Origin: Actinomycetes bacterium
GTDB lineage: Bacteria; Actinomycetota; Aquicultoria; Aquicultorales; Aquicultoraceae
Length of the DNA stretch: 64,000 bases
Assembly: GCA_021794835.1 (NCBI GenBank)
Contig: JAJYQA010000029.1
Location: forward strand, 62,001 to 126,000
Reading direction: 5' to 3'
Shown here one piece after another: positions 51,692-60,396 of this stretch (the stretch's first letter is position 1; every line of letters begins with the position of its first letter). The notes below the pieces were generated by a model. That model searched no databases. It worked only from the letters and a program-made list of their open reading frames with translations, and was not told the DNA's origin. The position numbers and the translations under genes are program-made.

Positions 51692-51907
51692 GGATAAACT
51701 CCCTTTCTTTTTAATGTGAAAATTTATATTTGCTTGTAAATGTACCTTAAATGGGGATGTCTTTCAAGTAGAAGTTTGGGTTGTTCAATGTTGTTATAAT
51801 GCCTGGAAGTTTTTGATATTTTCCTAGGGGTATACTAAGCATACAATCCTGCAAATGTCATTTATAATCGTCATTTATAATCGTCTCTATGGGATGGTTA
51901 AATAATT

Positions 51908-52384
51908 TTATCCGGCTAACTCTTCTTCTAGCTCTGCTAGCCGCCTTAAAATTTCTATTGCCGGTCCAAAATCCGGCGCTTGGTTATCTGCATAACTTTT
52001 CTCGTAAGCGACGACACCGGCCGAGTCGATAACGTAGACAGTTCGCTTTTCGCGCTGCTCCTCGTTGTTCCAAACGCTGTAGAGATTTCCTACGTTTCCA
52101 AACCAGTCTGAAAGCAAGGGTAAATCTATTCCTAACTCCTTTGCAAACGCTTTATGCGACCACATGCTGTCTGCGCTTATACCCACGACCTGGGCATTGA
52201 GCTCGCGTATCTCGGGTAGTAGACCTTTAATACGCGATAGCTCATCGGTTCAGATCGGGGAGAAATCATGGACGTAAAAAAGAAGAAGTACGTTGATACC
52301 TCTTAGGTCCGAAAAATGGAAATCGTTGCCGTTTTGATCTGGCAATGTAAAATCGGGAGCCAGTTCTCCAACTTTAAGAGGCAT
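51908..52384 (-). CDS. Selenocysteine-containing peroxiredoxin (AhpC/TSA family)
   Basis: Read through an in-frame UGA the frame encodes 158 residues from ATG 52384: MPLKVGELAPDFTLPDQNGN, then NVLLLFYVHDFSPI-U45-TDELSRIKG and a complete thioredoxin-fold tail ending LAELEEELAG. U45 (52252-52250) stands exactly at the peroxidatic Cys of the F-x-P-x-C-T-x-E motif. A hairpin directly behind the UGA fits a bacterial SECIS. Ordinary gene calling would start at 52186 and lose the active site. It follows dapA by 46 bases. The enzyme would reduce peroxides with a faster selenol. Confidence 0.87.
52199..52243 (-). promoter_or_regulatory. SECIS-like hairpin after the UGA codon
   Basis: On the minus strand GAGCT (52243-52239) and GCGTAT (52235-52230) pair with ATACGC (52210-52205) and AGCTC (52203-52199), with GGT-CTACT-ACC as an apical hairpin in the loop. 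The stem begins six bases after the UGA, and the G-rich apical part lies about 25 bases from it, in the range seen for bacterial SECIS elements. Confidence 0.65.
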
Positions 52385-52430
52385 GTTAAACCCTCCATTT
52401 CTTTTAGTTAGAGGGTATATTCCCAAAAAG

Positions 52431-53333
52431 CTAGCTTATTTTTCCGGAATTGAGAAGTGCTCTTCTTAAAACATCCTTGCCCTTATCGGTCATCTCGACT
52501 AACGGAAGCCTTACCGGGCCAGCCGGCAAACCCATCCAGCTCAGGGCTTGCTTTACGGGGACTGGATTTGGCTCCACGAAGAGGGCGTTAACAAGATTTA
52601 GCATCTTGTAATGTAAGTCACGGGCGGCGCTGACGTCTCCCCCATAAACTAACCTGACCATTTGGTCTACTTCCTTGCCAATGATATGACCTACCGCGGC
52701 AACCGCGCCTTGGCCACCCAGGCAAAGTAGTGAAAAGGTAAGGGCATCCTCGCCGGCATAGATATGGAAATTGGTGCCCTTCGTGCCTTCTATTATCTTC
52801 ATCGTTTGCGCAATGTCACCAGAGGCATCCTTTAAGCCAACGATGGTATCGGTCTCGGAGAGTCTAATTATTGTATCCGGGTCGATGTTTCGTCCCGTCC
52901 GGCCGGGAATGTTGTAAATTATGATCGGAAGGTCGGTTGCTTTAGCTACCGCCTCGTAATGGCGCATTATACCCTCCTGGCTTGGCTTGTTGTAATAGGG
53001 GCCGACCTGGAGCGTAGCCTGAACGCCGATATCTGCGGCCTCTTTGGTCATGTAGATTGCTTCCTCGGTCGAGTTTGAGCCCGTACCAGCGATAACCGGA
53101 ACCCTTCCAGCGACGGCGTCGACCGTTATCTTTATAACGTCGAGGTGCTCCTGGTGCGTGAGGGTAGGGGACTCGCCGGTGGTTCCGCACGGAATGATCG
53201 CCGCCGCAGCTTGCTCGTCTATTAGGTAATCTATCAGGGTACGAAGACCCTCCTTGTCAACTTTATAATCATCAGTAAACGGTGTAATTACGGGGATGAG
53301 ACATCCCTTCAGATCCCATTGCTTCTGGCCCAT
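52431..53333 (-). CDS. dapA: 4-hydroxy-tetrahydrodipicolinate synthase
   Basis: This 300-residue enzyme condenses pyruvate and aspartate semialdehyde in lysine and diaminopimelate synthesis. Motifs are IPCGTTGESPTLTHQEH (GTTGE), the Tyr in IIYNIPGRTGRNI and the Schiff-base Lys in TIVGLKDASGD. The ATG follows a good GAGGAGG site. It is upstream of the selenocysteine peroxiredoxin on the same strand and could be co-transcribed with it. A housekeeping gene of typical length. Confidence 0.95.
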   Translation of the reverse strand: MGQKQWDLKGCLIPVITPFTDDYKVDKEGLRTLIDYLIDEQAAAAIIPCGTTGESPTLTHQEHLDVIKITVDAVAGRVPVIAGTGSNSTEEAIYMTKEAADIGVQATLQVGPYYNKPSQEGIMRHYEAVAKATDLPIIIYNIPGRTGRNIDPDTIIRLSETDTIVGLKDASGDIAQTMKIIEGTKGTNFHIYAGEDALTFSLLCLGGQGAVAAVGHIIGKEVDQMVRLVYGGDVSAARDLHYKMLNLVNALFVEPNPVPVKQALSWMGLPAGPVRLPLVEMTDKGKDVLRRALLNSGKIS

Positions 53334-53476
53334 TACAAATCCTCCTCGCTGCTTAGTTATTCAATTTTACCCTTTAAGCGGGTAGATGCGTCAAGCGAAC
53401 CAAGCTATTTACACAAAAATTTAATTATAAAATTAAAATAATTAAAAAACCGGCTTTTTAGTAGTAATTCAGGGCT

Positions 53477-53662
53477 TTAGCCATCGATGTCTTTTAGGAA
53501 AGCTTCAATTTCCTCCAGACCGCGTTCGGTGTGGTATTTTATGAACGCCTCTTTAAGAAGCTGTTGCATTTTCTCATGGCTGGCGATAATTTCGTCCAAA
53601 AGGATGTGTATGCGCTTGATTTTTTCGTCCTGGGATTCAGCCCAGTTGTCTGGATTGGTCAT
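53477..53662 (-). CDS. Small helical protein, hypothetical
   Basis: A 61-residue, charged, wholly helical frame (ESQDEKIKRIHILLDEIIAS, then EKMQQLLKEAFIKYHTERG). It has no strong ribosome site, but its composition looks coding. No family is recognised. Confidence 0.45.
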   Translation of the reverse strand: MTNPDNWAESQDEKIKRIHILLDEIIASHEKMQQLLKEAFIKYHTERGLEEIEAFLKDIDG

Positions 53663-53725
53663 GAACCATATTTTACTATATGTTGGTAGGCTATGGGAAG
53701 GAAGGGATTGCCGAATTACGGATTT

Positions 53726-54724
53726 TTAAAAGCCAGTTCTTGATCCACGCTTGATAACACGCTTTCTAATCTCACCTAGCTGCAGCAGGCCCTCTTGTGC
53801 CCCGACTCGGCTTACCACCGATGCCGAGTTGATTGCTGCCATAAACATAGCTGTTTTAATATCGTAGCCCATGATAAGAGCAGCAACAAAAGTTGAGCCA
53901 TAGGAGTCGCCTGCGCCGGTGGCGTCAACAACTTCTGCTTTAATTACTTCCTGGAAGTATATATCTTTACCCTCGGTCGCGTAACTTCCGTCGGGTCCGC
54001 AGGTTACAACAACTATCTCCGGCCCCGTCTTTATAAGCTCAGCGGCAAGCTGGCGGTTATCCGCAATTACTATATTTGGGTCTTTGGATCTTAAGATTAG
54101 GGTAGCCTCGGTCCGATTTACGATTAGGACGTTAAGTTTTTCAAGGATGGGGGCCATGTAACTAAAACCCTGCTCAATTTGCCCCAATCCGGGGTTGTTG
54201 GCGATTTTGATCGACTTGCTATACGCAAAATCAACAATTTGCTTTGGAAGCTCAGGCCTCTCTTTAGAAAGCGGGCCCACGTAAAACCAAGAGGTATCTT
54301 CAATTTTGTGCCAGTCACGGATTGTAAGGTTACGGTTTGCGCCGGAGTAGAAAAGAATTGTCCTGTCCCCGGCACCCTTAGGGATAAGAATAAGACCGAT
54401 GCCGGTTTTAAGTTTCTCGTCCGCCCAGATGAACTCGGTATCGGCTCCTTCACGCAAAAGCTCAAGGATAATTTGCTCGCCGAGCTCGTCCCGGCCGATG
54501 TTCGCGTATGTAGCCGCCTTAAGTCCAAGACGTGCAAAGGAGGTTGCAGCGTTACACGCACCGCCTCCGGTTGATGTAAACGTAGTCTCAATAGAAACCT
54601 TTGCACCCAGATAAAAAGCAAGTAGCTTGCCCTCGATGCTTGTTGGATCAGGTATAATTTTCCCGCGATCGGTTATAAAGAAAATATCTCTGCTTGCGCT
54701 TCCTATCGTTATGACGTCGAACAT
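53726..54724 (-). CDS. PfkB-family carbohydrate kinase
   Basis: This 332-residue kinase has the N-terminal PfkB glycine region (STGGGACNAATSFARLGLKA), a lid-type strand and the C-terminal catalytic motif VDATGAGDSYGSTFVAALIM with the GAGD anion hole and base. The substrate may be ribose, adenosine, fructose or a related sugar; nothing in the neighbours decides. It is followed on the same strand by nothing obvious and preceded by the YyaL-type gene with a 14-base gap, so the two may form an operon. Confidence 0.9.
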   Translation of the reverse strand: MFDVITIGSASRDIFFITDRGKIIPDPTSIEGKLLAFYLGAKVSIETTFTSTGGGACNAATSFARLGLKAATYANIGRDELGEQIILELLREGADTEFIWADEKLKTGIGLILIPKGAGDRTILFYSGANRNLTIRDWHKIEDTSWFYVGPLSKERPELPKQIVDFAYSKSIKIANNPGLGQIEQGFSYMAPILEKLNVLIVNRTEATLILRSKDPNIVIADNRQLAAELIKTGPEIVVVTCGPDGSYATEGKDIYFQEVIKAEVVDATGAGDSYGSTFVAALIMGYDIKTAMFMAAINSASVVSRVGAQEGLLQLGEIRKRVIKRGSRTGF

Positions 54725-54738
54725 GCTATGTTTATCTC

Positions 54739-56568
54739 CTATTTAGGTCTTCCGGGAAGGTTTTCCAAGATGGCCGTAAATTCGTGTACCGTCTCGACTG
54801 CAGGTAGACATACCCGGCCGATGCATGGATATATTACCGGGTGGTGTTCCGGTGGGAATCCCTGTTTCTCTAACGTCTCATAGTCCTTGATGGGGTCAAG
54901 AATCTCAACCTCCTTGCCGGGGATGTACTGCCGCCAAGCCTCTTTAAGAAGCGCACGTGCGCCAGCCTCATCCCTATGACCAACCACCTTTAGTATAACC
55001 GGTTCGGTTAGTATTTCGTCAACTGCTATACCGTAAAGTGATGTGGCCGGTGTAGGAGCCGATGGGGCAATTTCGACGTTTGCAAGGATTTGCTCGGCCA
55101 TTTTCTCATACTCGTCGCCGCCGTCTATATAGGCCAGCCTATATAGCTGCTGGGACAGCAGTGCATTTTCGTGAAGCGGTTTGTACTTTACAAACATAGC
55201 ACCAAGTTCAGGCTCGTTGCCCTTCAGAGCCCTATCAAAAAAGGTGCCATCCTGAGCCTTATATAGCCTGTTACAGATTCCCACAAGTTCTTTTGCAATA
55301 TCAAGGTAGGCGCGGTCTCCGGTTACGCTATATGTATTGATGAGGGTATCCATCATGTGCACTTGATCGGGGAGCCAGCCCAGGTAATGTGGGCTACCGT
55401 CATAGTAGTGGGCCATCCCGTTATCTTTTGAGAAGCAATTATTAAGTAAGAAGGCGACCGTTTTTTTTGCAAAATTTAAACATCTGATATCTTCAAGGAT
55501 TTTATAAGCCTCAATGTAGGCCGAGACCATCGATGCGTTGGCATCCACGTAGATGATTGGATCGATATAGGGGATTTTATTTTTAAGCCTTTCTTCTGCA
55601 CTTAGTTTGTAAAATTCCTCGTCCGCGTCTTGGCTTCCAAAAAAGCCACCATGCTTTTTATCTGTAAAGAAGCTATCCACAAAACCAAGCGTTTTTTCTG
55701 CGATATCACGGTATCTTGTAAAATTGGAGACCTGGTAGCCATGAAGGTAGGTAATGATAAGCTTACCGTTATCTGCAAGAAGTTTCTCATAGTGAGGATT
55801 GCCCCAGTCGCGTTTGTTCGAGTAGCGGAAAAATCCTCCCCAAACTTTATCCATCAGGCTACCTTCGGCCATATTATCTAAAGTAATTGCCGCCATTTCA
55901 AGAAGATAGGTCTTATTCTCAAGAAAGGCCCGTCGCAGAAGAAGCTCAATAGCCGGGGGATTTGGAAATTTGGGCTTCTCGCCAAATCCCCCATATTTTG
56001 AGTCGAAAGACCTATGAAGATTTTCCATAACTTCGGCAACCGTATTGCGGTTGATCTCGTAGTGGACATCGGGCTCCCGCGATTGGATAGCGATAATCTG
56101 CCCGCGCTTTAGCTCGGATTCTTCCTTAAGCTGGTCGTAGTAATCACGATAGTAGTCGCTTGTTCTTTGCAGGAGCTTTCTTAATTGGTTTGGGGGAATA
56201 TAGGTGCCGCCGGTTACAATCTCGCCTGTATCAGTTAAAACTGCCGTCGTGGGCCAGCCGCCAAGCAGGTAGCGGTTTTGGATATCGGGGCGCCTATCCG
56301 CATCTACCCTTATAGGGATGTACCGCTCATTTATAAGCTTGATATTTTTTTCATCGGAGTAGGAGGTCTCGTCCATAACATGGCACCAGTGGCACCAAAC
56401 AGCCGATATGGCAAGAAGCATGGGCTTTTTTTCTTTTTTAGCTTGTTCGAAAGCCTCGGCCGACCACTGGTGCCATGTTATCTCGTGCGCACGATTAGGA
56501 TTAGGTGAAAAACGAAACTCGGGTATAGGCTCTCCTGACCCTCTTGGCTGCGGTTTCGGAAGCTGCAT
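54739..56568 (-). CDS. Thioredoxin-domain protein of the YyaL/DUF255 family
   Basis: This protein of about 609 residues has an N-terminal thioredoxin-like domain with WCHWCHVM (C-x-x-C) and the DADRRPDIQNRYLLGGWPTT block, then a six-hairpin glycosidase-like (alpha/alpha) region with FDSKYGGFGEKPKFPNPPAI and GFFGSQDADEEFY. These are the signatures of the DUF255/SSP411 family, related to N-acylglucosamine epimerases. The start ATG 56568 fits AGGAG better than ATG 56571. The cellular role is unknown; it lies 14 bases before the PfkB gene. Confidence 0.9.
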   Translation of the reverse strand: MQLPKPQPRGSGEPIPEFRFSPNPNRAHEITWHQWSAEAFEQAKKEKKPMLLAISAVWCHWCHVMDETSYSDEKNIKLINERYIPIRVDADRRPDIQNRYLLGGWPTTAVLTDTGEIVTGGTYIPPNQLRKLLQRTSDYYRDYYDQLKEESELKRGQIIAIQSREPDVHYEINRNTVAEVMENLHRSFDSKYGGFGEKPKFPNPPAIELLLRRAFLENKTYLLEMAAITLDNMAEGSLMDKVWGGFFRYSNKRDWGNPHYEKLLADNGKLIITYLHGYQVSNFTRYRDIAEKTLGFVDSFFTDKKHGGFFGSQDADEEFYKLSAEERLKNKIPYIDPIIYVDANASMVSAYIEAYKILEDIRCLNFAKKTVAFLLNNCFSKDNGMAHYYDGSPHYLGWLPDQVHMMDTLINTYSVTGDRAYLDIAKELVGICNRLYKAQDGTFFDRALKGNEPELGAMFVKYKPLHENALLSQQLYRLAYIDGGDEYEKMAEQILANVEIAPSAPTPATSLYGIAVDEILTEPVILKVVGHRDEAGARALLKEAWRQYIPGKEVEILDPIKDYETLEKQGFPPEHHPVIYPCIGRVCLPAVETVHEFTAILENLPGRPK

Positions 56569-56663
56569 CATGTCTCCTGTAAACTGCGTCCCTAGGTTTA
56601 ATACTTTCTAATACCCAATCGGTTGTCGATTAAATCTTGCTTGATATAAAAGTGGTAGCTAGT

Positions 56664-57653
56664 TCAAGCTGCTTCTTTACGCTTCCGTGGCCTGGCAACA
56701 CAAGTAGGCAGGCCTTCGCGGATCGTCGGGTATATTGGGCTAAACCCTAGCTCACTTTTTGTCTTTGTTGTATCTGCCGCAAAATTTGAAGTACTGAAAG
56801 TTAAGATGTCGTTATTAATAAGTGGAGTAGTTCCTGTAACCGATGCCCACAAGGTATCCAGGGATGCAGAAATCCAATAAAGCCAGATTGGCGCAAATCC
56901 CGGTCTTGGCGTCCCCATAATATCTGCTAGCTCAAAGATGAAATTTTTAAATTGGACGGGTTCGTCATCGGCGATGTTATATATTTGCCCCGCCGTCTTC
57001 TTATTCCCAAGCACCAGGGCCATCGCCTGCGTTACATCATTAATATGCGCAAAACTCGCAATATAGTTTCCGTCTCCGGGTATGCGGTAGAGTCCTCGTT
57101 GCATGAAAGTCTTTAAAGTTTTAATAAATCTCACATCGGGGCCATACACAGTTCCGAGCCTGAGGATGGTGACCGCCAACTTACCATGCTGATTTAGGAT
57201 GAGAAGATGCTGCTCGCAGAGCTTCTTATAGAGAGCATGGTAACAGTTTGGTTGAGTGGATGCCTCTTCGGGGCTTATTGGCTTAGATGGTTTGGTATGT
57301 GGCCCTAGCACCAGCGGGAAGCTGGGAAAGACGAACCGTTTGACGCCTTTGTCGATGCACTCGTTTGCGACATTGATTGTGCCCTCGTAGTTTATCTTTC
57401 TTAACTCTTCCCCTGGGTTTACGACAAAAAGTGCAGCCGCCAGGTGGTAGGTGATATCGATATTTATCGCCGCCCCGTTAAGAGTTCTGGGGTCGGTGAT
57501 GTCCGCGATAAATATCTCAACACCGGGTTGTCTTATCCTGTTGGCTTCTCGCGGTGATCTAATCAAAGCCCTGATTTTATGCCCTTGTCTAAGAAGCGTG
57601 GAAATTAAGTTGGAGCCGATGTCTCCCCCCGCGCCGGTTACGAGTATCTTCAT
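56664..57653 (-). CDS. NAD-dependent epimerase/dehydratase (extended SDR)
   Basis: This 329-residue extended SDR has the nucleotide-binding G-A-G-G-D-I-G motif at residues 7-13, an acidic residue at the end of beta-2 and the catalytic Y-x3-K (YHALYKKLCEQ). DDEPVQFKNFIFELADIMG and late TGTTPLINNDILTF blocks match the 3-beta-HSD/epimerase-like atypical families. The substrate is not evident. Confidence 0.88.
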   Translation of the reverse strand: MKILVTGAGGDIGSNLISTLLRQGHKIRALIRSPREANRIRQPGVEIFIADITDPRTLNGAAINIDITYHLAAALFVVNPGEELRKINYEGTINVANECIDKGVKRFVFPSFPLVLGPHTKPSKPISPEEASTQPNCYHALYKKLCEQHLLILNQHGKLAVTILRLGTVYGPDVRFIKTLKTFMQRGLYRIPGDGNYIASFAHINDVTQAMALVLGNKKTAGQIYNIADDEPVQFKNFIFELADIMGTPRPGFAPIWLYWISASLDTLWASVTGTTPLINNDILTFSTSNFAADTTKTKSELGFSPIYPTIREGLPTCVARPRKRKEAA

Positions 57654-57775
57654 GTTTTTAGTAGATACCCAAAAAACCGTAATTAGCTTACTGATTAGGT
57701 TTGCATATCTACTAGGTTAACAAGTAAACCGGTGAGTCAGTGAACAGTGAACGTTGAACTGCTATAATCTTCTTT

Positions 57776-58684
57776 ATGCGAATAGGAAAACAAGTGACGA
57801 AGTTCATACTTGCTTTGGCAATAGGGCTGTTGGGTGGCTGGTTATTTATGAGTCGCAAAGAAAGCACCAAGAAGCTAGCCCGCTTTCATGGCTGGCGCAT
57901 CATTGACTTCTTACATAGCTACTTCTATCTTAAGTGGACCGCCACATATCTAAGGCCGGTAAAATACGTCCTAGAGCATCCGAATTTTTTTCCCGAACGT
58001 ATCAGAAGCGCGGGCGAAAAGCTGATACAGACCCATCACTCTAAAGTAATTACAACCGAGACGGCCAGACGGCTTGTTGATGTTAGGCAGCCAATTGCCA
58101 TTAAAAACCCCGAGCAAGTTGTGCCTTTTGAGAGGGCACGTGATATCATCCTTAAAAACTCCGATCATATTGCCGTTACCGACTGTGCCTGCAGGCTGAT
58201 TTCCGAGAGTCCATGCCAGCCGATCGATGTCTGCCTTGTTTTAGGTGAGCCGTTCGTTGATTTTGTAGTTGAGCATAAAAAGGGAAACGCACGTAAGGTG
58301 GACGCACCTGAGGCCCTCGCGATTCTTGAGAGAGAGCACAAGATGGGGCGGGTGCATACCGCTTGGTTTAAGGATGTCGCGGGGGATAGGCTGTACTCGT
58401 TGTGTAACTGCTGCGCGGACAGCTGTCTTGGGCTTCATGCCCTCTCGCACGGCTTTGAGGTAGTTGCCTCATCAGGATACACTGCGCATGTTGACGATGA
58501 TGCGTGCGCTCTCTGTGGCGATTGCGTTAGTGCATGCCAGTTCGGCGCAATCGCTATGGCCGATTTGGTTGAGATAAACGAAGACAAATGCAAGGGCTGT
58601 GGCGTATGTGTTGAGACCTGCCCCTCCAGGGCGATTGAACTCCATGAAGACCCCCGTAAACCGGGACCGTTAGTTCTGCCATAG
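57776..58684 (+). CDS. Membrane-anchored 4Fe-4S ferredoxin-like protein
   Basis: This 302-residue protein has an N-terminal hydrophobic anchor (FILALAIGLLGGWLFM), a central Cys-containing region (VTDCACRLISESPCQPIDVC, SLCNCCADSCLGLHAL) and two C-terminal 4Fe-4S clusters (CALCGDCVSACQFGAI, CKGCGVCVETCPSRAIELHE). It probably carries electrons at the membrane in an anaerobe. The ATG at 57776 lacks a strong ribosome site. Partner unknown. Confidence 0.82.
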   Translation: MRIGKQVTKFILALAIGLLGGWLFMSRKESTKKLARFHGWRIIDFLHSYFYLKWTATYLRPVKYVLEHPNFFPERIRSAGEKLIQTHHSKVITTETARRLVDVRQPIAIKNPEQVVPFERARDIILKNSDHIAVTDCACRLISESPCQPIDVCLVLGEPFVDFVVEHKKGNARKVDAPEALAILEREHKMGRVHTAWFKDVAGDRLYSLCNCCADSCLGLHALSHGFEVVASSGYTAHVDDDACALCGDCVSACQFGAIAMADLVEINEDKCKGCGVCVETCPSRAIELHEDPRKPGPLVLP

Positions 58685-58786
58685 GTTTGGATTTAGATCT
58701 TGCCTAAGTTTAGATATTACTTAATTGAGATAGCAAGAGTTTCTCTTTGTTATGTTTAATTTTTCTACGAAGATGCGGAAATTGAA

Positions 58787-59812
58787 CTAGTGCGAATGTA
58801 TAGGTAAGTTATCATGCTCATGCGCCTCAAAGCGGTGGAATTCCTCACCAGATGCACCCATTGGGTCAATATGGACGGTCGCTTGCGAAAGGTAGCTAAG
58901 ATGGTGCAATAGCTGGTGCTGTACCTCGACAGCAATATCATGGGCAGATTCGACCGTAAGGTTTGGATTAACGGCAACGTTAACTTCAGCACGAAGTCGG
59001 TGGCCCAACCAGCGTACTCGAATCTGCGTAACCTCTTTAACATCGTTAACATGTGTAATTGCATGTTGTATCTCGTTAACCACCCCGGGGTCAACGCCGT
59101 CTAATAATCGCGAAAATACCGCTTTAGCGGAATCCCAGACAATGCGCGCAATTGCAATAGTGATAAGTAATCCAATAATCGGGTCGGCGAATGGGTAGCC
59201 AAGCAGTATGCCAACAGCGCCAAACAATACCGCAAGACTGGTAAGCCCATCGATGCGTGCATGGTGTCCATCGGCAACTAAAGCAGCACTTCCAATATCC
59301 TTGCCAACCCGGATGCGAAAGGTCGCCACAGTTTCATTGCCGATGAAGCCAATAATAGCCGCTATAGCAACCGCCCAGACATTGCTTACTGCTTGCGGAT
59401 GCAAAAGCCGGTTAACCGACTCAAATCCAGCAACGATTGCGCTGAAAAGAATAATAAGAACAATAGTTATACCCGCTAAGTCCTCAACTCTACCATATCC
59501 GTAGGTATATCGTTTATTAGGCTTTAATCTTGCCAACGCAAAGGCAATCCAGAGAGGGATAGCGGTTGCGGCATCACCAAAGTTATGGATAGTATCCGCA
59601 AGAAGTGCAACGCTTCCGGAAACTACAACGACCGTGATTTGGATAATTGCAGTTAATAATAAGCCGATGAATGACCACTTGATTGCCCAAATACCACGCT
59701 CGGTTGTATAAATCGTTGGATCAATCGCACCGTGCGTATGACTATGGGCGACATGGTCGTGGTTGTCACTGTTCGAGTGGTCATGATGGTGGGTATGGCT
59801 GTTTCTTAACAT
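58787..59812 (-). CDS. Cation diffusion facilitator (CDF) metal exporter
   Basis: This 341-residue protein has a His-rich N-terminus (HTHHHDHSNSDNHDHVAHSH), six membrane helices with the H/D-x3-D sites (LLADTIHNFGDA in helix 2 and LVADGHHARIDGL in helix 5) and a C-terminal ferredoxin-like domain. Such exporters move Zn2+, Co2+, Fe2+ or Cd2+ against protons. The His-rich ends suggest zinc. It is monocistronic. Confidence 0.92.
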   Translation of the reverse strand: MLRNSHTHHHDHSNSDNHDHVAHSHTHGAIDPTIYTTERGIWAIKWSFIGLLLTAIIQITVVVVSGSVALLADTIHNFGDAATAIPLWIAFALARLKPNKRYTYGYGRVEDLAGITIVLIILFSAIVAGFESVNRLLHPQAVSNVWAVAIAAIIGFIGNETVATFRIRVGKDIGSAALVADGHHARIDGLTSLAVLFGAVGILLGYPFADPIIGLLITIAIARIVWDSAKAVFSRLLDGVDPGVVNEIQHAITHVNDVKEVTQIRVRWLGHRLRAEVNVAVNPNLTVESAHDIAVEVQHQLLHHLSYLSQATVHIDPMGASGEEFHRFEAHEHDNLPIHSH

Positions 59813-60029
59813 TTAACCTCACTACTTACCAATACTTTTAAGGTGGTAACCTTGCCAGGTAGACTGCCAAGCAGTATTTGACGGTCCGAGCAGGGTTGAT
59901 GGTCTAAAAATCGCTAAAAAATATTATAGTTTATTGGGGGACGTTTCTCAACTTTCGTGTGAGCTGCTGTAAAAGGTTAGCGGAGGGAGCTTTCCTAAAA
60001 CTTCCGTTCTATAAAAGTTCCATAAAAGA

Positions 60030-60055
60030 AAAATGGCCCCGTAGGGCCATTTTTT
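60030..60055. terminator. Bidirectional terminator
   Basis: AAAATGGCCC-CGTA-GGGCCATTTT with A- and T-runs on both sides; ends the small lipoprotein gene on the minus strand. Confidence 0.85.
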
Positions 60056-60069
60056 GAGATTCATGGGTT

Positions 60070-60279
60070 TTATTTCTTACTCTTAGCAGTAGTCGTAGTT
60101 GCGGTACTCTTCGGCTTGCTTGATTTTTTCTGGGTTGATACCTTGGTGGTGGTTGTTGCTCCACTCTTGGCCACCTTGTTGCAACCGATTGCACCAACTA
60201 AAACAACTAACAAAGTAACGATAATAATTGCTAGCTTGCCGATAAGGCGTAGAGATTTAGACGACGCTTGCAAGTTCAT
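60070..60279 (-). CDS. Small lipoprotein with Thr/Lys-rich tail
   Basis: A 69-residue protein with a membrane-insertion segment and lipobox (IIVTLLVVLVGAIGC33) followed by a low-complexity Lys/Thr/Ser tail (TTTTKVSTQKKSSKPKSTAT). The ATG is preceded by AAGGAGG on the minus strand, so it is probably real. The function is unknown; a surface-exposed basic tether is a simple reading. Confidence 0.75.
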   Translation of the reverse strand: MNLQASSKSLRLIGKLAIIIVTLLVVLVGAIGCNKVAKSGATTTTKVSTQKKSSKPKSTATTTTAKSKK

Positions 60280-60396
60280 TCAAACCTCCTTAATAGTTTT
60301 ACTTTTTGCTAAAGATTAAAAATATATTTTAGAGCTTAGTTTTAAACAAAGTTCCTGTAACTTGTAAACAAAATGTAAAAATTGAAAGGGAGTTGG

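Noticed and set aside
51908..52186. 92-residue peroxiredoxin fragment as a stand-alone gene
   Set aside because: The real frame extends upstream through a selenocysteine UGA to ATG 52384; the short call lacks the active site.
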